From a virus, in IMG/VR virus record IMGVR_UViG_3300046336_000201, positions 1-38,675 of that record: a stretch of 38,675 bases of DNA; one strand, 5' to 3'. How positions within the stretch are numbered: the first letter of the stretch is position 1; the number at the start of each line of letters is the position of its first letter. Both the position numbers and the translations under genes were made by a program. A model generated the notes under the pieces. That model was not told the DNA's origin. It searched no databases and worked only from the letters and a program-made list of their open reading frames with translations. Of this stretch, positions 30,735 to 37,321 are shown piece by piece.

Positions 30735-31943
30735 ATGATAGTACGACTAAATTCTAATCAGTTCAAGCAACAGATATCCCAAAAAGCTTTTATCGAACAA
30801 GGTCGTGTGCACCACGGCGATTTGTATGACTACACAGACGTAACACACTGTGAAGACCAGTCGACTAAGGTCACTGTTGTGTGCCAGACTCACGGCCCGT
30901 GGACAAGTTCCTGGGCATCACACATACAATACAAACGCGGTTGCCCAACATGTGGCAGCAATCAGCAGTTACTATCTAGAGATAGTCAAGCAGTAGAATC
31001 TTTTGTTACCAAGTCACAAGCAATTCATGGAGTCAAATATGATTATACCAACACAACCCGCCAAGTGAACCTAGAGGGTAGTAGGTACAACTACCTATTC
31101 TCTGTTATGTGCCCAGAACACGGTGAGTGGTGGACTCGAAGCAAACATCACTTTCGAAAAGATCCGTCAGGATGCCCCAAGTGTGGGATTCGCAAACCCG
31201 CTAAGACAACTGAGTCGTGGATTGCCGCTGCTATATCAGTGCACGGAAACAAGTACACTTATGAGCGAGCAGAATTTGGTGACGGATTGTCTAAAATTAT
31301 CGTGACGTGTCCGACTCATGGAGATTTTGAGGTATATCCATATAGATTTACCAACAAACACAAGACAGGGTGTGCAGGGTGTGCACAAAAAGCTCAACAC
31401 ACTCGTTCTAGTTTCGTCACCAAAGCGACGACAGTACACTTTGGTAAGTATGATTATTCCCTTGTTGGGGAGTTTGCCAATATCAAGTCTAAGATACAAG
31501 TAGTTTGCCCCAAACACGGTGCGTTTACGACGACAGTGCAGCAACATGCAAATAGTCTGGTGGGATGCAAGAAATGTAAAGAGAGTAGGGGTGAGGCAAT
31601 TATATCACACATACTAAAACTCAAATCAATCAACTTCATCCAGGAGCACCGATTTGGCGACTGTCGTAATCCTATGACGAACAAATTACTACCATTTGAC
31701 TTCTGGTTACCCGACCACAACCTTTGTATAGAATTTCATGGTGTTCAGCACTACCAACCGAGTCACTTTGGGAGAAGCGCAGGTGCTCAACCGATGGACG
31801 CTGAAGTTGCATTCTTTCGTGGTGCTCAGAGAGATCGACTAAAGGAAGACTATTGTAGGTCTATGGGTATTGAACTGCTAATCATAAAGTATAATCAACT
31901 TGATGAAATTAGTGAGATTTTGGGTACACTTGGTGCTAAATAA
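30735..31943 (+). CDS. Modular zinc-repeat homing endonuclease (four modules)
   Basis: A 402-residue relative of the genes at 1972 and 26330. It has four zinc modules (for example GRVHHGDLYDYTDV with CQTHGPW and GCPTC), then a complete nuclease end: FGDCRNPMTNKLLPFDFWLP, LCIEFHGVQHYQPSHFG, a basic helix with RGAQRDRLKEDYC and LLIIKYNQLDE. The middle two modules are more divergent (EHGEWW instead of HG.F). It sits after the sheath gene, so sheath is flanked by such genes on both sides. It looks intact. DNA cleavage and homing are inferred from the family. Confidence 0.8.
   Translation: MIVRLNSNQFKQQISQKAFIEQGRVHHGDLYDYTDVTHCEDQSTKVTVVCQTHGPWTSSWASHIQYKRGCPTCGSNQQLLSRDSQAVESFVTKSQAIHGVKYDYTNTTRQVNLEGSRYNYLFSVMCPEHGEWWTRSKHHFRKDPSGCPKCGIRKPAKTTESWIAAAISVHGNKYTYERAEFGDGLSKIIVTCPTHGDFEVYPYRFTNKHKTGCAGCAQKAQHTRSSFVTKATTVHFGKYDYSLVGEFANIKSKIQVVCPKHGAFTTTVQQHANSLVGCKKCKESRGEAIISHILKLKSINFIQEHRFGDCRNPMTNKLLPFDFWLPDHNLCIEFHGVQHYQPSHFGRSAGAQPMDAEVAFFRGAQRDRLKEDYCRSMGIELLIIKYNQLDEISEILGTLGAK
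31935..31942 (+). promoter_or_regulatory. Late promoter motif (GCTAAATA)
   Basis: The box overlaps the stop of the preceding gene and lies 29 nt before the ATG at 31972. Confidence 0.55.
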
Positions 31944-31971
31944 TCACACACATACCCTATACTAACTTCAA

Positions 31972-32409
31972 ATGCGCCTCATATTTTGTTCATCCGACCA
32001 CCTAACCTCTAAGATAATACAAGCAGCGACATTCAGCACGTGGTCGCACGTAGAGTTGTGCTTCTCGGATTCGTGTGTCATAGGGTCAAGTGGGCACTAC
32101 GGTGGTGTCGCTGAGCATACACTCGACTGGGTCAAGGGCGATAATGCGAAGTGGGAAATATTTAATATCGATATTCCCAGACCAGATCTTGTGCGAAAAT
32201 TTGCCCAAGAACAACTCGGTAAAAAATATGATTACACAGCACTGTATGCACTACCATTTGTTGCTCGTGACTACAGTAGCCCGGACAAATGGTTCTGTTC
32301 AGAGCTAGTTTTTGCTGCACTACAAGAAGGTGGTGCAGTAGTGCTGTCTCGAGTGCCGAAGCACCGAGTAACCCCAGCAATGATTTACAGTTCACCACTA
32401 CTGTATTGA
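31972..32409 (+). CDS. NlpC/P60-like permuted papain-fold hydrolase (YiiX/YebB type)
   Basis: A 145-residue protein with the circularly permuted papain-like fold. FSTWSHVELCFS near 21-32 carries the likely catalytic His26 with Glu28, and WFCSELVFAAL near 107-117 carries Cys109. KKYDYTALYALP near 84-95 is also typical. Members cleave peptide or amide bonds, often in cell walls or lipids. In a phage it could act in lysis or in wall passage on entry. No signal peptide or membrane segment is seen. A late promoter box suggests late expression, fitting a virion or lysis role. The substrate cannot be judged. Confidence 0.75.
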   Translation: MRLIFCSSDHLTSKIIQAATFSTWSHVELCFSDSCVIGSSGHYGGVAEHTLDWVKGDNAKWEIFNIDIPRPDLVRKFAQEQLGKKYDYTALYALPFVARDYSSPDKWFCSELVFAALQEGGAVVLSRVPKHRVTPAMIYSSPLLY

Positions 32410-32466
32410 CACCAAACGGTTTTTGTGTTAATCTCCAGAGGTTCAACAACTTTGGAGATTCCACTT

Positions 32467-32721
32467 ATGCCACAGCAACTTACTTTAGCAGACCGACAAT
32501 TCTTAATCCAGCGACTAAGACTAGAATTAGAAACAACAGTAGATAATAAGCGATTCCACAAGCGAACAGCATTAGCCGCTTGGCAGTCCGCGAATATTCA
32601 CGATGCTGGTACACAAGATTATTTCAATTATTTCTCTTCTCACTATGCAGCATACAAACGTGAGAAGAAGTTAGAGTGCAAATTAGCAAGTACCATCGGT
32701 AAATTAAAGAAGATGGGTTGA
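32467..32721 (+). CDS. Hypothetical basic helical protein
   Basis: An 84-residue protein starting MPQQLTLADRQFLIQRLRLE. It is rich in Lys/Arg and almost all helical (KRTALAAWQSANIHDAG, AAYKREKKLECKLASTIGKL). I do not recognise it. The ATG at 32467 has TTTGGAG 7-13 nt upstream, whereas the frame opens at a GTG further left without a better site. A small DNA- or RNA-binding role would fit the charge, but this is a guess. Confidence 0.6.
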   Translation: MPQQLTLADRQFLIQRLRLELETTVDNKRFHKRTALAAWQSANIHDAGTQDYFNYFSSHYAAYKREKKLECKLASTIGKLKKMG

Positions 32722-32792
32722 ATGCCCTGGTTAACTACAATTGTTCAAACAGTGTAATATGCACTACACTTTAACCTTCGTTTAGTAATACT

Positions 32793-33062
32793 ATGATTCA
32801 ACTTCCTGACGGTTCGGGGGCGCACTGCGCATCTCTGCCACTACCAACAGACCACTGGATATATCACCCCGCCTCTGAACCCCCTGTGAGTATCATCGAC
32901 CGATCTCCACAAAACATCGCTGCCATCCGAGAAGCAGCACAGTACGCTATTCGCTGCGCAACGATGGGTGGCACTGCACGAGACTTCGACCCTGATGCTT
33001 TGGTTCAGAATCTTATTGTAGGGTTGTGTGGGTACAATACCGTCACTAGAGTACTTCGGTGA
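32793..33062 (+). CDS. Hypothetical 89-residue protein
   Basis: It starts MIQLPDGSGAHCASLPLPTD and contains QNIAAIREAAQYAIRCATMG followed by GTARDFDPDALVQNLIVGL. The segment ATMGGTARDFD resembles CTMVGGTAQEDFD in the gene at 34488, so the two may be related. I do not recognise the family. No ribosome site is obvious. The frame ends early, and another frame continues with plausible coding (PSLEYFGDGHGLSSNN) into the next gene, so a lost frame is possible. Confidence 0.45.
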   Translation: MIQLPDGSGAHCASLPLPTDHWIYHPASEPPVSIIDRSPQNIAAIREAAQYAIRCATMGGTARDFDPDALVQNLIVGLCGYNTVTRVLR

Positions 33063-33129
33063 TGGTCATGGGTTATCATCCAACAACATTGAAATTTTTA
33101 ATAACACCATAGAACTGCGAGAGAACAAA

Positions 33130-33891
33130 ATGAATATCAATCAAATTATGCAAATCCATTCGTGGCATCTCGGCGGGATGATGAATGTTACCCACGACTA
33201 CTTTGATGAATCTCTATATGAAGAACTTGGTGTACCGAAAGAATACATCACAATTTTGGGGTTCTCTTCCTGTGAGTCCCCTAAGCAATCCGTTGTCGTT
33301 TTCAATAATGTAACATCCGAAGTCTTGATTGCAACAATAGGCGAATGCCTGTATGTATTAACCCCTAATAATGCAATCCTAGACCACTTTGTCAATGAAA
33401 TTGCGCTGGTAGATAGTTCGGAACTCCTAGACCTGATGTGTACCAATGCATCAAAGTCACCAGATTCGGTGATGCAATTTGACATCACACCAGAAGACCT
33501 AGCATCCCTAGATGAGCTTGCGGCAAAGAGTAACCTCACACGGAACGACATCATTGCAAAGGCACTGATTGCTCAGATTGGGTACCAAAAAAAGAAAACT
33601 GTAAATGTTCGTGATTTACCAATTGGAACTCAGACTAACTATGGTAAAATTGTTGGGTTTGTTGATACCATCGACGGTATCATATTCAGGACATTTGAAG
33701 GAAAGTTCGTAGTACACCAACTTCACGAACTGAAAGGTAGTCTTGGTCTATGTCACCCAGACTATCAAGACTGGATCACTCCTGACACGGATGTACCGGT
33801 GATTGAGGGTTTGCACATCACATTAAGTTACAATGGTATTATGTTTCAAGTTCTAGGGTTGGTCGATGGTTATTCGCTAAGTTTTGATTAA
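33130..33891 (+). CDS. Hypothetical protein with a ribbon-helix-helix-like segment
   Basis: A 253-residue protein starting MNINQIMQIHSWHLGGMMNV. Residues about 116-150 (MQFDITPEDLASLDELAAKS followed by NLTRNDIIAKALIAQIG) look like a ribbon-helix-helix DNA-binding unit: a short strand, a helix, an S-N-L-T-R turn and a second helix. The C-terminal 100 residues are beta-rich (VRDLPIGTQTNYGKIVGF, VIEGLHITLSYNGI). A regulator is one possibility. The ATG at 33130 is preceded by a weak GCGAGAG site; the frame is open 34 codons upstream. Confidence 0.55.
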   Translation: MNINQIMQIHSWHLGGMMNVTHDYFDESLYEELGVPKEYITILGFSSCESPKQSVVVFNNVTSEVLIATIGECLYVLTPNNAILDHFVNEIALVDSSELLDLMCTNASKSPDSVMQFDITPEDLASLDELAAKSNLTRNDIIAKALIAQIGYQKKKTVNVRDLPIGTQTNYGKIVGFVDTIDGIIFRTFEGKFVVHQLHELKGSLGLCHPDYQDWITPDTDVPVIEGLHITLSYNGIMFQVLGLVDGYSLSFD

Positions 33892-33916
33892 TCTGTTGCT
33901 CTGTTTGGGCATATCA

Positions 33917-34435
33917 ATGATTACTGTACGCCAGCACACATCACCAAACTACGCACCAGGTGAGAAACTCACACACAAGAGTGCTGGTAAAACACATTGG
34001 GTTTTCATTAACAGATAGCAGTGATGTTGAAGTGATTGCAATGGGTTTGGTGACCTTCACGGAACACCACAACTGTTCGTGTTTAAACATAGCGGGAAAT
34101 GGACTGTCCACGCTTAGTAAACACGGTTGGACACAGACACGAGTTGATAATTTTGTAACAGATGTTCTACGGCGCGTGCTACGTATCTACAATAGAGATC
34201 TGCTGATTGTAACTGGGGACAGGCAGGTGTTGATTTAGCAGGTGCTCGAGCTGCTGTATATTGTGGAGTCACAGCAACGATAACACTCCCATGTGGATAC
34301 GTGCAACGAGGGGCTGATGGTGTGGATCGTACCCACTCACACTCGGATATAGAGAAGCAGATCATAGAAGGTGCAGAGAATATCGAGTTAGATGAGTTAA
34401 CGGATAACTCTTCGGATTTACTTGTTGACCTTTGA
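33917..34435 (+). pseudogene. Frameshift-ridden SLOG/MoCo-carrier-like gene
   Basis: Fragments in two frames join into one protein of about 170 residues. It begins MITVRQHTSPNYAPGEKLTH and passes through VEVIAMGL and LHGTPQLFVFKHSGKWTVHA. It continues with KHGWTQTRVDNFVTDVLRRV and LLIVTG, then QAGVDLAGARAAVYCGV and TITLPCGYVQRGADG. The VTG(G)QAGVDLAGA...LP.GY part matches Rossmann-like SLOG or molybdenum-carrier-type nucleotide-binding proteins. At least four shifts are needed. Two fit loss of one G from a G run (near 34047 and 34215). As read, it cannot make the full protein. Confidence 0.6.
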
Positions 34436-34453
34436 TCTAATAGAGGGTACAAT
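34425..34453 (+). promoter_or_regulatory. Sigma70-like promoter of the early-type region
   Basis: TTGACC (34425-34430), 17 nt, TACAAT (34448-34453), followed by AGACCCTAAG. The ACCCTAAG element recurs after the -10 boxes at 36904 and 37279. Confidence 0.8.
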
Positions 34454-34487
34454 AGACCCTAAGTTAAATAGAACACTGGGGTTAAAA

Positions 34488-34865
34488 ATGACGAAAGCAG
34501 AATTACTAACACGCCTGGCGAACTCACCAGTTGTGTGTACGATGGTCGGCGGTACTGCACAAGAAGATTTTGATGCGGTGGTAGATACGCTAATGAATGA
34601 TGGCTGGCGGTGGCAATCGGGTAGCCAGTGTAGTGTACTGGAGAAAGGTTCGCAGATTGCAATCCGCCCTAAGATAGCACGGACACGCATCGGTAAATTC
34701 ACTCACACCAGTACGAAGTATACACTAGAGTGGGTTGAATTTGGTGGTACCGAGCGCAGCTCTGGGGGCCAAGTCAGTGATTTGAAATTCATTCCAGGCA
34801 ACAGTACAGGACTGCAACTGACAATGATCAATGGTGCGATGCTACAGTACTTGCCTTATAACTGA
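34488..34865 (+). CDS. Hypothetical 125-residue early protein
   Basis: It starts MTKAELLTRLANSPVVCTMV and contains GGTAQEDFDAVVDTLMNDGW, followed by a beta-rich C-terminal half with YTLEWVEFGGTERSSGG and LQLTMINGAMLQYLPYN. I do not recognise it. The ATG has CTGGGG about 9 nt before it and lies 35 nt after a good sigma70-like promoter, so it is probably the first gene of an early unit. The CTMVGGTA segment resembles part of the gene at 32793. Confidence 0.65.
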   Translation: MTKAELLTRLANSPVVCTMVGGTAQEDFDAVVDTLMNDGWRWQSGSQCSVLEKGSQIAIRPKIARTRIGKFTHTSTKYTLEWVEFGGTERSSGGQVSDLKFIPGNSTGLQLTMINGAMLQYLPYN

Positions 34866-34876
34866 AAGACTATAAT

Positions 34877-35134
34877 ATGACATATTCATTAAAAATTTAC
34901 ATGAGGTCTGGTGCGATCATCGAACTCGACAAGGTAGAATCGTGTGATATCGATTTTAGTGAGGAGTCGAGTAAATCGCAATACACAACCACTGCGTATA
35001 CAACGTACAGTCCACCGTTATCTTACCTCACACGAACTATTAGGAATTTTATGCAAGCAGATAGCGCCCACAACCTAATTGAGTTGGAAACGCTTGATCT
35101 GAATGAAGTTGTGGCGATTGTGCGAGTATATTGA
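34877..35134 (+). CDS. Hypothetical 85-residue protein
   Basis: It starts MTYSLKIYMRSGAIIELDKV and reads as a small beta-barrel-like domain (IELDKVESCDIDF) with a Thr/Tyr-rich middle (QYTTTAYTTYSPPLSYL) and a strand LNEVVAIVRVY at the end. I do not recognise it. Only 11 bp separate it from the gene before, so they are probably cotranscribed. No strong ribosome site is visible. Confidence 0.55.
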   Translation: MTYSLKIYMRSGAIIELDKVESCDIDFSEESSKSQYTTTAYTTYSPPLSYLTRTIRNFMQADSAHNLIELETLDLNEVVAIVRVY

Positions 35135-35154
35135 AAACATGGAGGAATCAAATT

Positions 35155-35319
35155 ATGAATAATTATGCAATAGCTTATATTTGTCTACAGATTGTTGGTG
35201 CGTTATCGTTAGCACACATGCATGGTAAGCCGCGAGTTGGAAGTTACAACTTTTGGGTTGGTGTCGTGTATGCGAGCCCTGCTTGGATATGTGTATACTT
35301 TGGTGGATTTTTCAAATGA
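35155..35319 (+). CDS. Small membrane protein
   Basis: A 54-residue protein starting MNNYAIAYICLQIVGALSLA. Two hydrophobic stretches (4-20 and about 33-52, with FWVGVVYASPAWICVYFGG) could cross the membrane. ATG 35155 is chosen because a strong GGAGG lies 9 nt upstream; the earlier ATG at 35131 has none. It overlaps the next membrane gene by 4 bp (ATGA), so the two are probably made together in equal amounts. Function unknown. Confidence 0.65.
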   Translation: MNNYAIAYICLQIVGALSLAHMHGKPRVGSYNFWVGVVYASPAWICVYFGGFFK

Positions 35320-35498
35320 ATCTCTATCAACATGCCTTTATCTTGGCGATCGGCCGGGCCTGTGCAGCTGGGCGCTGGAGTACACATGAAGACGGTAAAC
35401 CAGCTAACGCCTTCCTCTTTTGCACCGCCGCGATTATTGCATTTGGATATGTATTCGCAGGTATCCTCAATTTCTTTTTGTGGCTCGGAACTCTCTAA
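35316..35498 (+). CDS. Small membrane protein, coupled to the preceding one
   Basis: A 60-residue protein starting MNLYQHAFILAIGRACAAGR. The C-terminal half (FCTAAIIAFGYVFAGILNFF) is a clear membrane span and the N-terminus has a shorter hydrophobic stretch. Its ATG overlaps the stop of the upstream membrane gene. Paired small membrane proteins in early phage regions may act on the host envelope, for example against superinfection, but nothing here shows it. Confidence 0.65.
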   Translation: MNLYQHAFILAIGRACAAGRWSTHEDGKPANAFLFCTAAIIAFGYVFAGILNFFLWLGTL

Positions 35499-35513
35499 AT
35501 AAGGAACTTTAAA

Positions 35514-35852
35514 ATGAATCAAATAGAAGTTATTAAAGCCATCCTCGCTGGTGAGGTATTAGACGTTAAGTGGTGGGATTCGGATTGGGGCGCATTTAAC
35601 AACGCAAATTTAAATGTTGAATTTGTTTTACACGCTTTTATTAGTCAATATGACCGATATTCTCTAGCTGAGTTCCGCATCAGACCCAAGGCAGTACGAT
35701 TCCAGACGCGAGCTTACTTGGTTGGAACAACTATATATGTATGGACCAGCTCCTGGGCGCAAACTCAAGAAGAAACAGCTTCGATGTATTCAAAAACAGA
35801 TGGTGGCTTTCGCTGGCTCGAAGAAACTCAAGAAACAGAGTACACAATATGA
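35514..35852 (+). CDS. Hypothetical 112-residue protein
   Basis: It starts MNQIEVIKAILAGEVLDVKW and is rich in Trp and aromatic residues (WWDSDWGAF, YVWTSSWAQTQEE, FRWLEETQETEY). The ribosome site AAGGAAC lies 8 nt upstream. It overlaps the next gene by 4 bp (ATGA). No family is recognised. The middle FRIRPKAVRFQTRAYLVG suggests two beta-strands. It is part of the run of small early-type genes from 34488. Confidence 0.6.
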   Translation: MNQIEVIKAILAGEVLDVKWWDSDWGAFNNANLNVEFVLHAFISQYDRYSLAEFRIRPKAVRFQTRAYLVGTTIYVWTSSWAQTQEETASMYSKTDGGFRWLEETQETEYTI

Positions 35853-36247
35853 TTAAAATCAACACACTACACACAATCGATGTAGGTGATTTTGACCAAT
35901 TGGTCGTGGACACATATGGTCGTGTTTACAATTTTCAACAACAAGATGGTTGTAAATCTCGTGGGTTGGAATATATCACAGTACCATCACCAGAAGAATA
36001 TTTTGGTGATTATGATAATGGCACAATTCCAGATGAAGTCAATGGCAAAGAGCGGGGCGTGAGTTTCAGCGCTTGGCTCGCCCGTGACCCAAAAGAATGG
36101 CACGGTATCCCAGATCAAAATACTCAGTGGTTTATCGATTTATTCTGGGCTCGAAATTTTTATCCGAGTGTTGATATGGTGATCAACGATCTGCATGCCA
36201 AAGGCTTATTGCCTGTGGGTGAGTACGCAATTAATATTGATTGGTAA
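35849..36247 (+). CDS. Hypothetical 132-residue protein
   Basis: It starts MIKINTLHTIDVGDFDQLVV and contains TYGRVYNFQQQDGCKSRGLE, YITVPSPEEYFGDYDNG and a helical part with WFIDLFWARNFYPSVDMVIN. The composition suggests a compact soluble alpha/beta protein. I do not recognise it. It overlaps the previous gene by ATGA and is followed 3 bp later by a zinc-ribbon gene, so all three are probably one operon. Confidence 0.6.
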   Translation: MIKINTLHTIDVGDFDQLVVDTYGRVYNFQQQDGCKSRGLEYITVPSPEEYFGDYDNGTIPDEVNGKERGVSFSAWLARDPKEWHGIPDQNTQWFIDLFWARNFYPSVDMVINDLHAKGLLPVGEYAINIDW

Positions 36248-36250
36248 ATT

Positions 36251-36442
36251 ATGATTAGAATTATTGACACCAAACCACATAAAAGTGTAGTCAAAGAAGT
36301 TGTTTGTAAGAACTGCGGTTCAACATTGGAATATACACCGTCTGATATCAAACGGGATTATTCAACAGATTACACTGGTGACAAAGATTATTATGATTTC
36401 ATTAAGTGTCCCTCATGTTCTCATGAAATTCTAGTGAAATAA
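36251..36442 (+). CDS. Small zinc-ribbon protein
   Basis: A 63-residue protein starting MIRIIDTKPHKSVVKEVVCK. Two Cys pairs, CKNCG at 19-23 and CPSCS at 53-57, are separated by about 30 residues, a typical zinc-ribbon spacing. Such proteins are common in T4-like phages; their role is unknown. It is the last gene before a tRNA-like element at 36456. Confidence 0.75.
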   Translation: MIRIIDTKPHKSVVKEVVCKNCGSTLEYTPSDIKRDYSTDYTGDKDYYDFIKCPSCSHEILVK

Positions 36443-36455
36443 TATGTAAGATTAA

Positions 36456-36556
36456 GGTTTCTTCGTTTAACACGGTAAGACCATTACCCTTCGATTGGTC
36501 AGAAAACAGGCGTCGCTGACTTGGTAATGAAATAGGTTCAAGCCCTATAGAGACCA
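36456..36556 (+). tRNA. tRNA-like gene with an insertion in the anticodon arm
   Basis: A full 7-bp acceptor stem (GGTTTCT 36456-36462 with AGAGACC 36549-36555, one G.T pair), a D-arm GTTT-AACACGGTA-AGAC (36465-36481) and a perfect T-arm ATAGG-TTCAAGC-CCTAT (36532-36548) are present. The anticodon stem ATTACC (36483-36488) pairs with GGTAAT (36523-36528) but encloses 34 nt instead of about 7. The insert has its own stem GTCAG/CTGAC. A repeated TTGGT (36495 and 36521) brackets about 26 nt. Without the insert the loop would read CTTCGAT, with anticodon TCG (Arg). No CCA is encoded. Confidence 0.7.
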
Positions 36557-36575
36557 CAATTATGAGATTTAAAAT

Positions 36576-36781
36576 ATGGCCAGTTTACGTGGTGAATTTT
36601 TAGAGTATTTGTCTGACGCTGTGGGGATTTTATTTTTGTGAACGAACCTTCGTTTATGTCTGAATTTGCGGGTGGTTTATGCAATGAATTGGTCGGCGTT
36701 AGTTTTTCAACATCCGGCGTAAAGATTGTGTATGTGCCGCTGGATGGACAACACGTAAGCAGCACCATAGAAGCCTATTGA
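36576..36781 (+). pseudogene. Small protein gene with a single frameshift in a G run
   Basis: The first frame starts MASLRGEFLEYLSDAVG and would stop soon after. The second, shifted by one, continues DFIFVNEPSFMSEFAGG, then LCNELVGVSFSTSGVKIVYV and ends EAY at 36781. Adding one G to the GGGG at about 36611 joins them into a 68-residue protein with normal alpha/beta character. No family is recognised. An intact second part might start at GTG 36640, giving 46 residues. Confidence 0.55.
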
Positions 36782-36881
36782 TATAATGATTGGGCATGCC
36801 AAGTGGGAACTCTGATCAATTAGTTGATCGCTGGGGTTACCACTATATCTAAAATTCTCAGTAGTTTTTCACTATTTGATG

Positions 36882-36909
36882 TTGACCTTACTCAAATTTG
36901 TAGTATAAT
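36882..36909 (+). promoter_or_regulatory. Sigma70-like promoter with ACCCTAAG element
   Basis: TTGACC (36882-36887), 16 nt, TATAAT (36904-36909), then TGACCCTAAGAGCAA. It precedes the small genes at 36949 and 37038. Confidence 0.85.
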
Positions 36910-36948
36910 TGACCCTAAGAGCAAGTGAAACACAAAAGAAACTTCAAA

Positions 36949-37041
36949 ATGTCAATCAAAGAATTTTTCCAGTGTATTATATTAGCAGCTATTTTTTCAA
37001 CGCCACTATTGGTCGAAATTGTCAAGGAACTAACAAAATGA
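36949..37041 (+). CDS. Very small membrane peptide
   Basis: A 30-residue frame, MSIKEFFQCIILAAIFSTPL followed by LVEIVKELTK. One membrane span covers about residues 6-24. It lies 40 nt after a strong promoter and overlaps the next gene by ATGA, which argues for real translation. The ribosome site is weak (AAAGAAA). It could also be a leader peptide that controls the next gene. Confidence 0.5.
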   Translation: MSIKEFFQCIILAAIFSTPLLVEIVKELTK

Positions 37042-37196
37042 GTAACACATTCAACGTCGTGTCTGAAGTTGGGGAATTTCCCACTGTGTTGTTTTCGTCT
37101 GAGGATTTTGATGAGTGTGTGAGATATATTGGTGACGGCTGTCTATGTGAGGATTTTGATGTGTTCATTCAAGACCCCGCCGGTATCATCTTTTAG
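37038..37196 (+). CDS. Small acidic protein
   Basis: A 52-residue protein starting MSNTFNVVSEVGEFPTVLFS and rich in Asp/Glu (SSEDFDECVRYIGDG, CLCEDFDVFIQDPAG). AAGGAAC lies 9 nt before the ATG. It overlaps the upstream membrane peptide by 4 bp. Such tiny acidic proteins in early phage regions sometimes mimic DNA or bind host enzymes, but nothing in the sequence proves that here. Confidence 0.6.
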   Translation: MSNTFNVVSEVGEFPTVLFSSEDFDECVRYIGDGCLCEDFDVFIQDPAGIIF

Positions 37197-37278
37197 TTTT
37201 AAATATTTTTCAAATAAATGCTGACTTATTTGACTTATAAATAAGCGTAGAAAGCGTAAACTTTTGGCCAAATCTAGG

Positions 37279-37292
37279 TACAATATACCCTA
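37279..37292 (+). promoter_or_regulatory. Probable early promoter -10 with ACCCTAAG element
   Basis: TACAAT (37279-37284) is followed by ATACCCTAAG and AGCAAA, closely like the promoters at 34448 and 36904. No good -35 lies at the right distance; TTGACT at 37230 is too far. Confidence 0.55.
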
Positions 37293-37321
37293 AGAGCAAA
37301 CGCAAAGTGAGAAATGCATAA

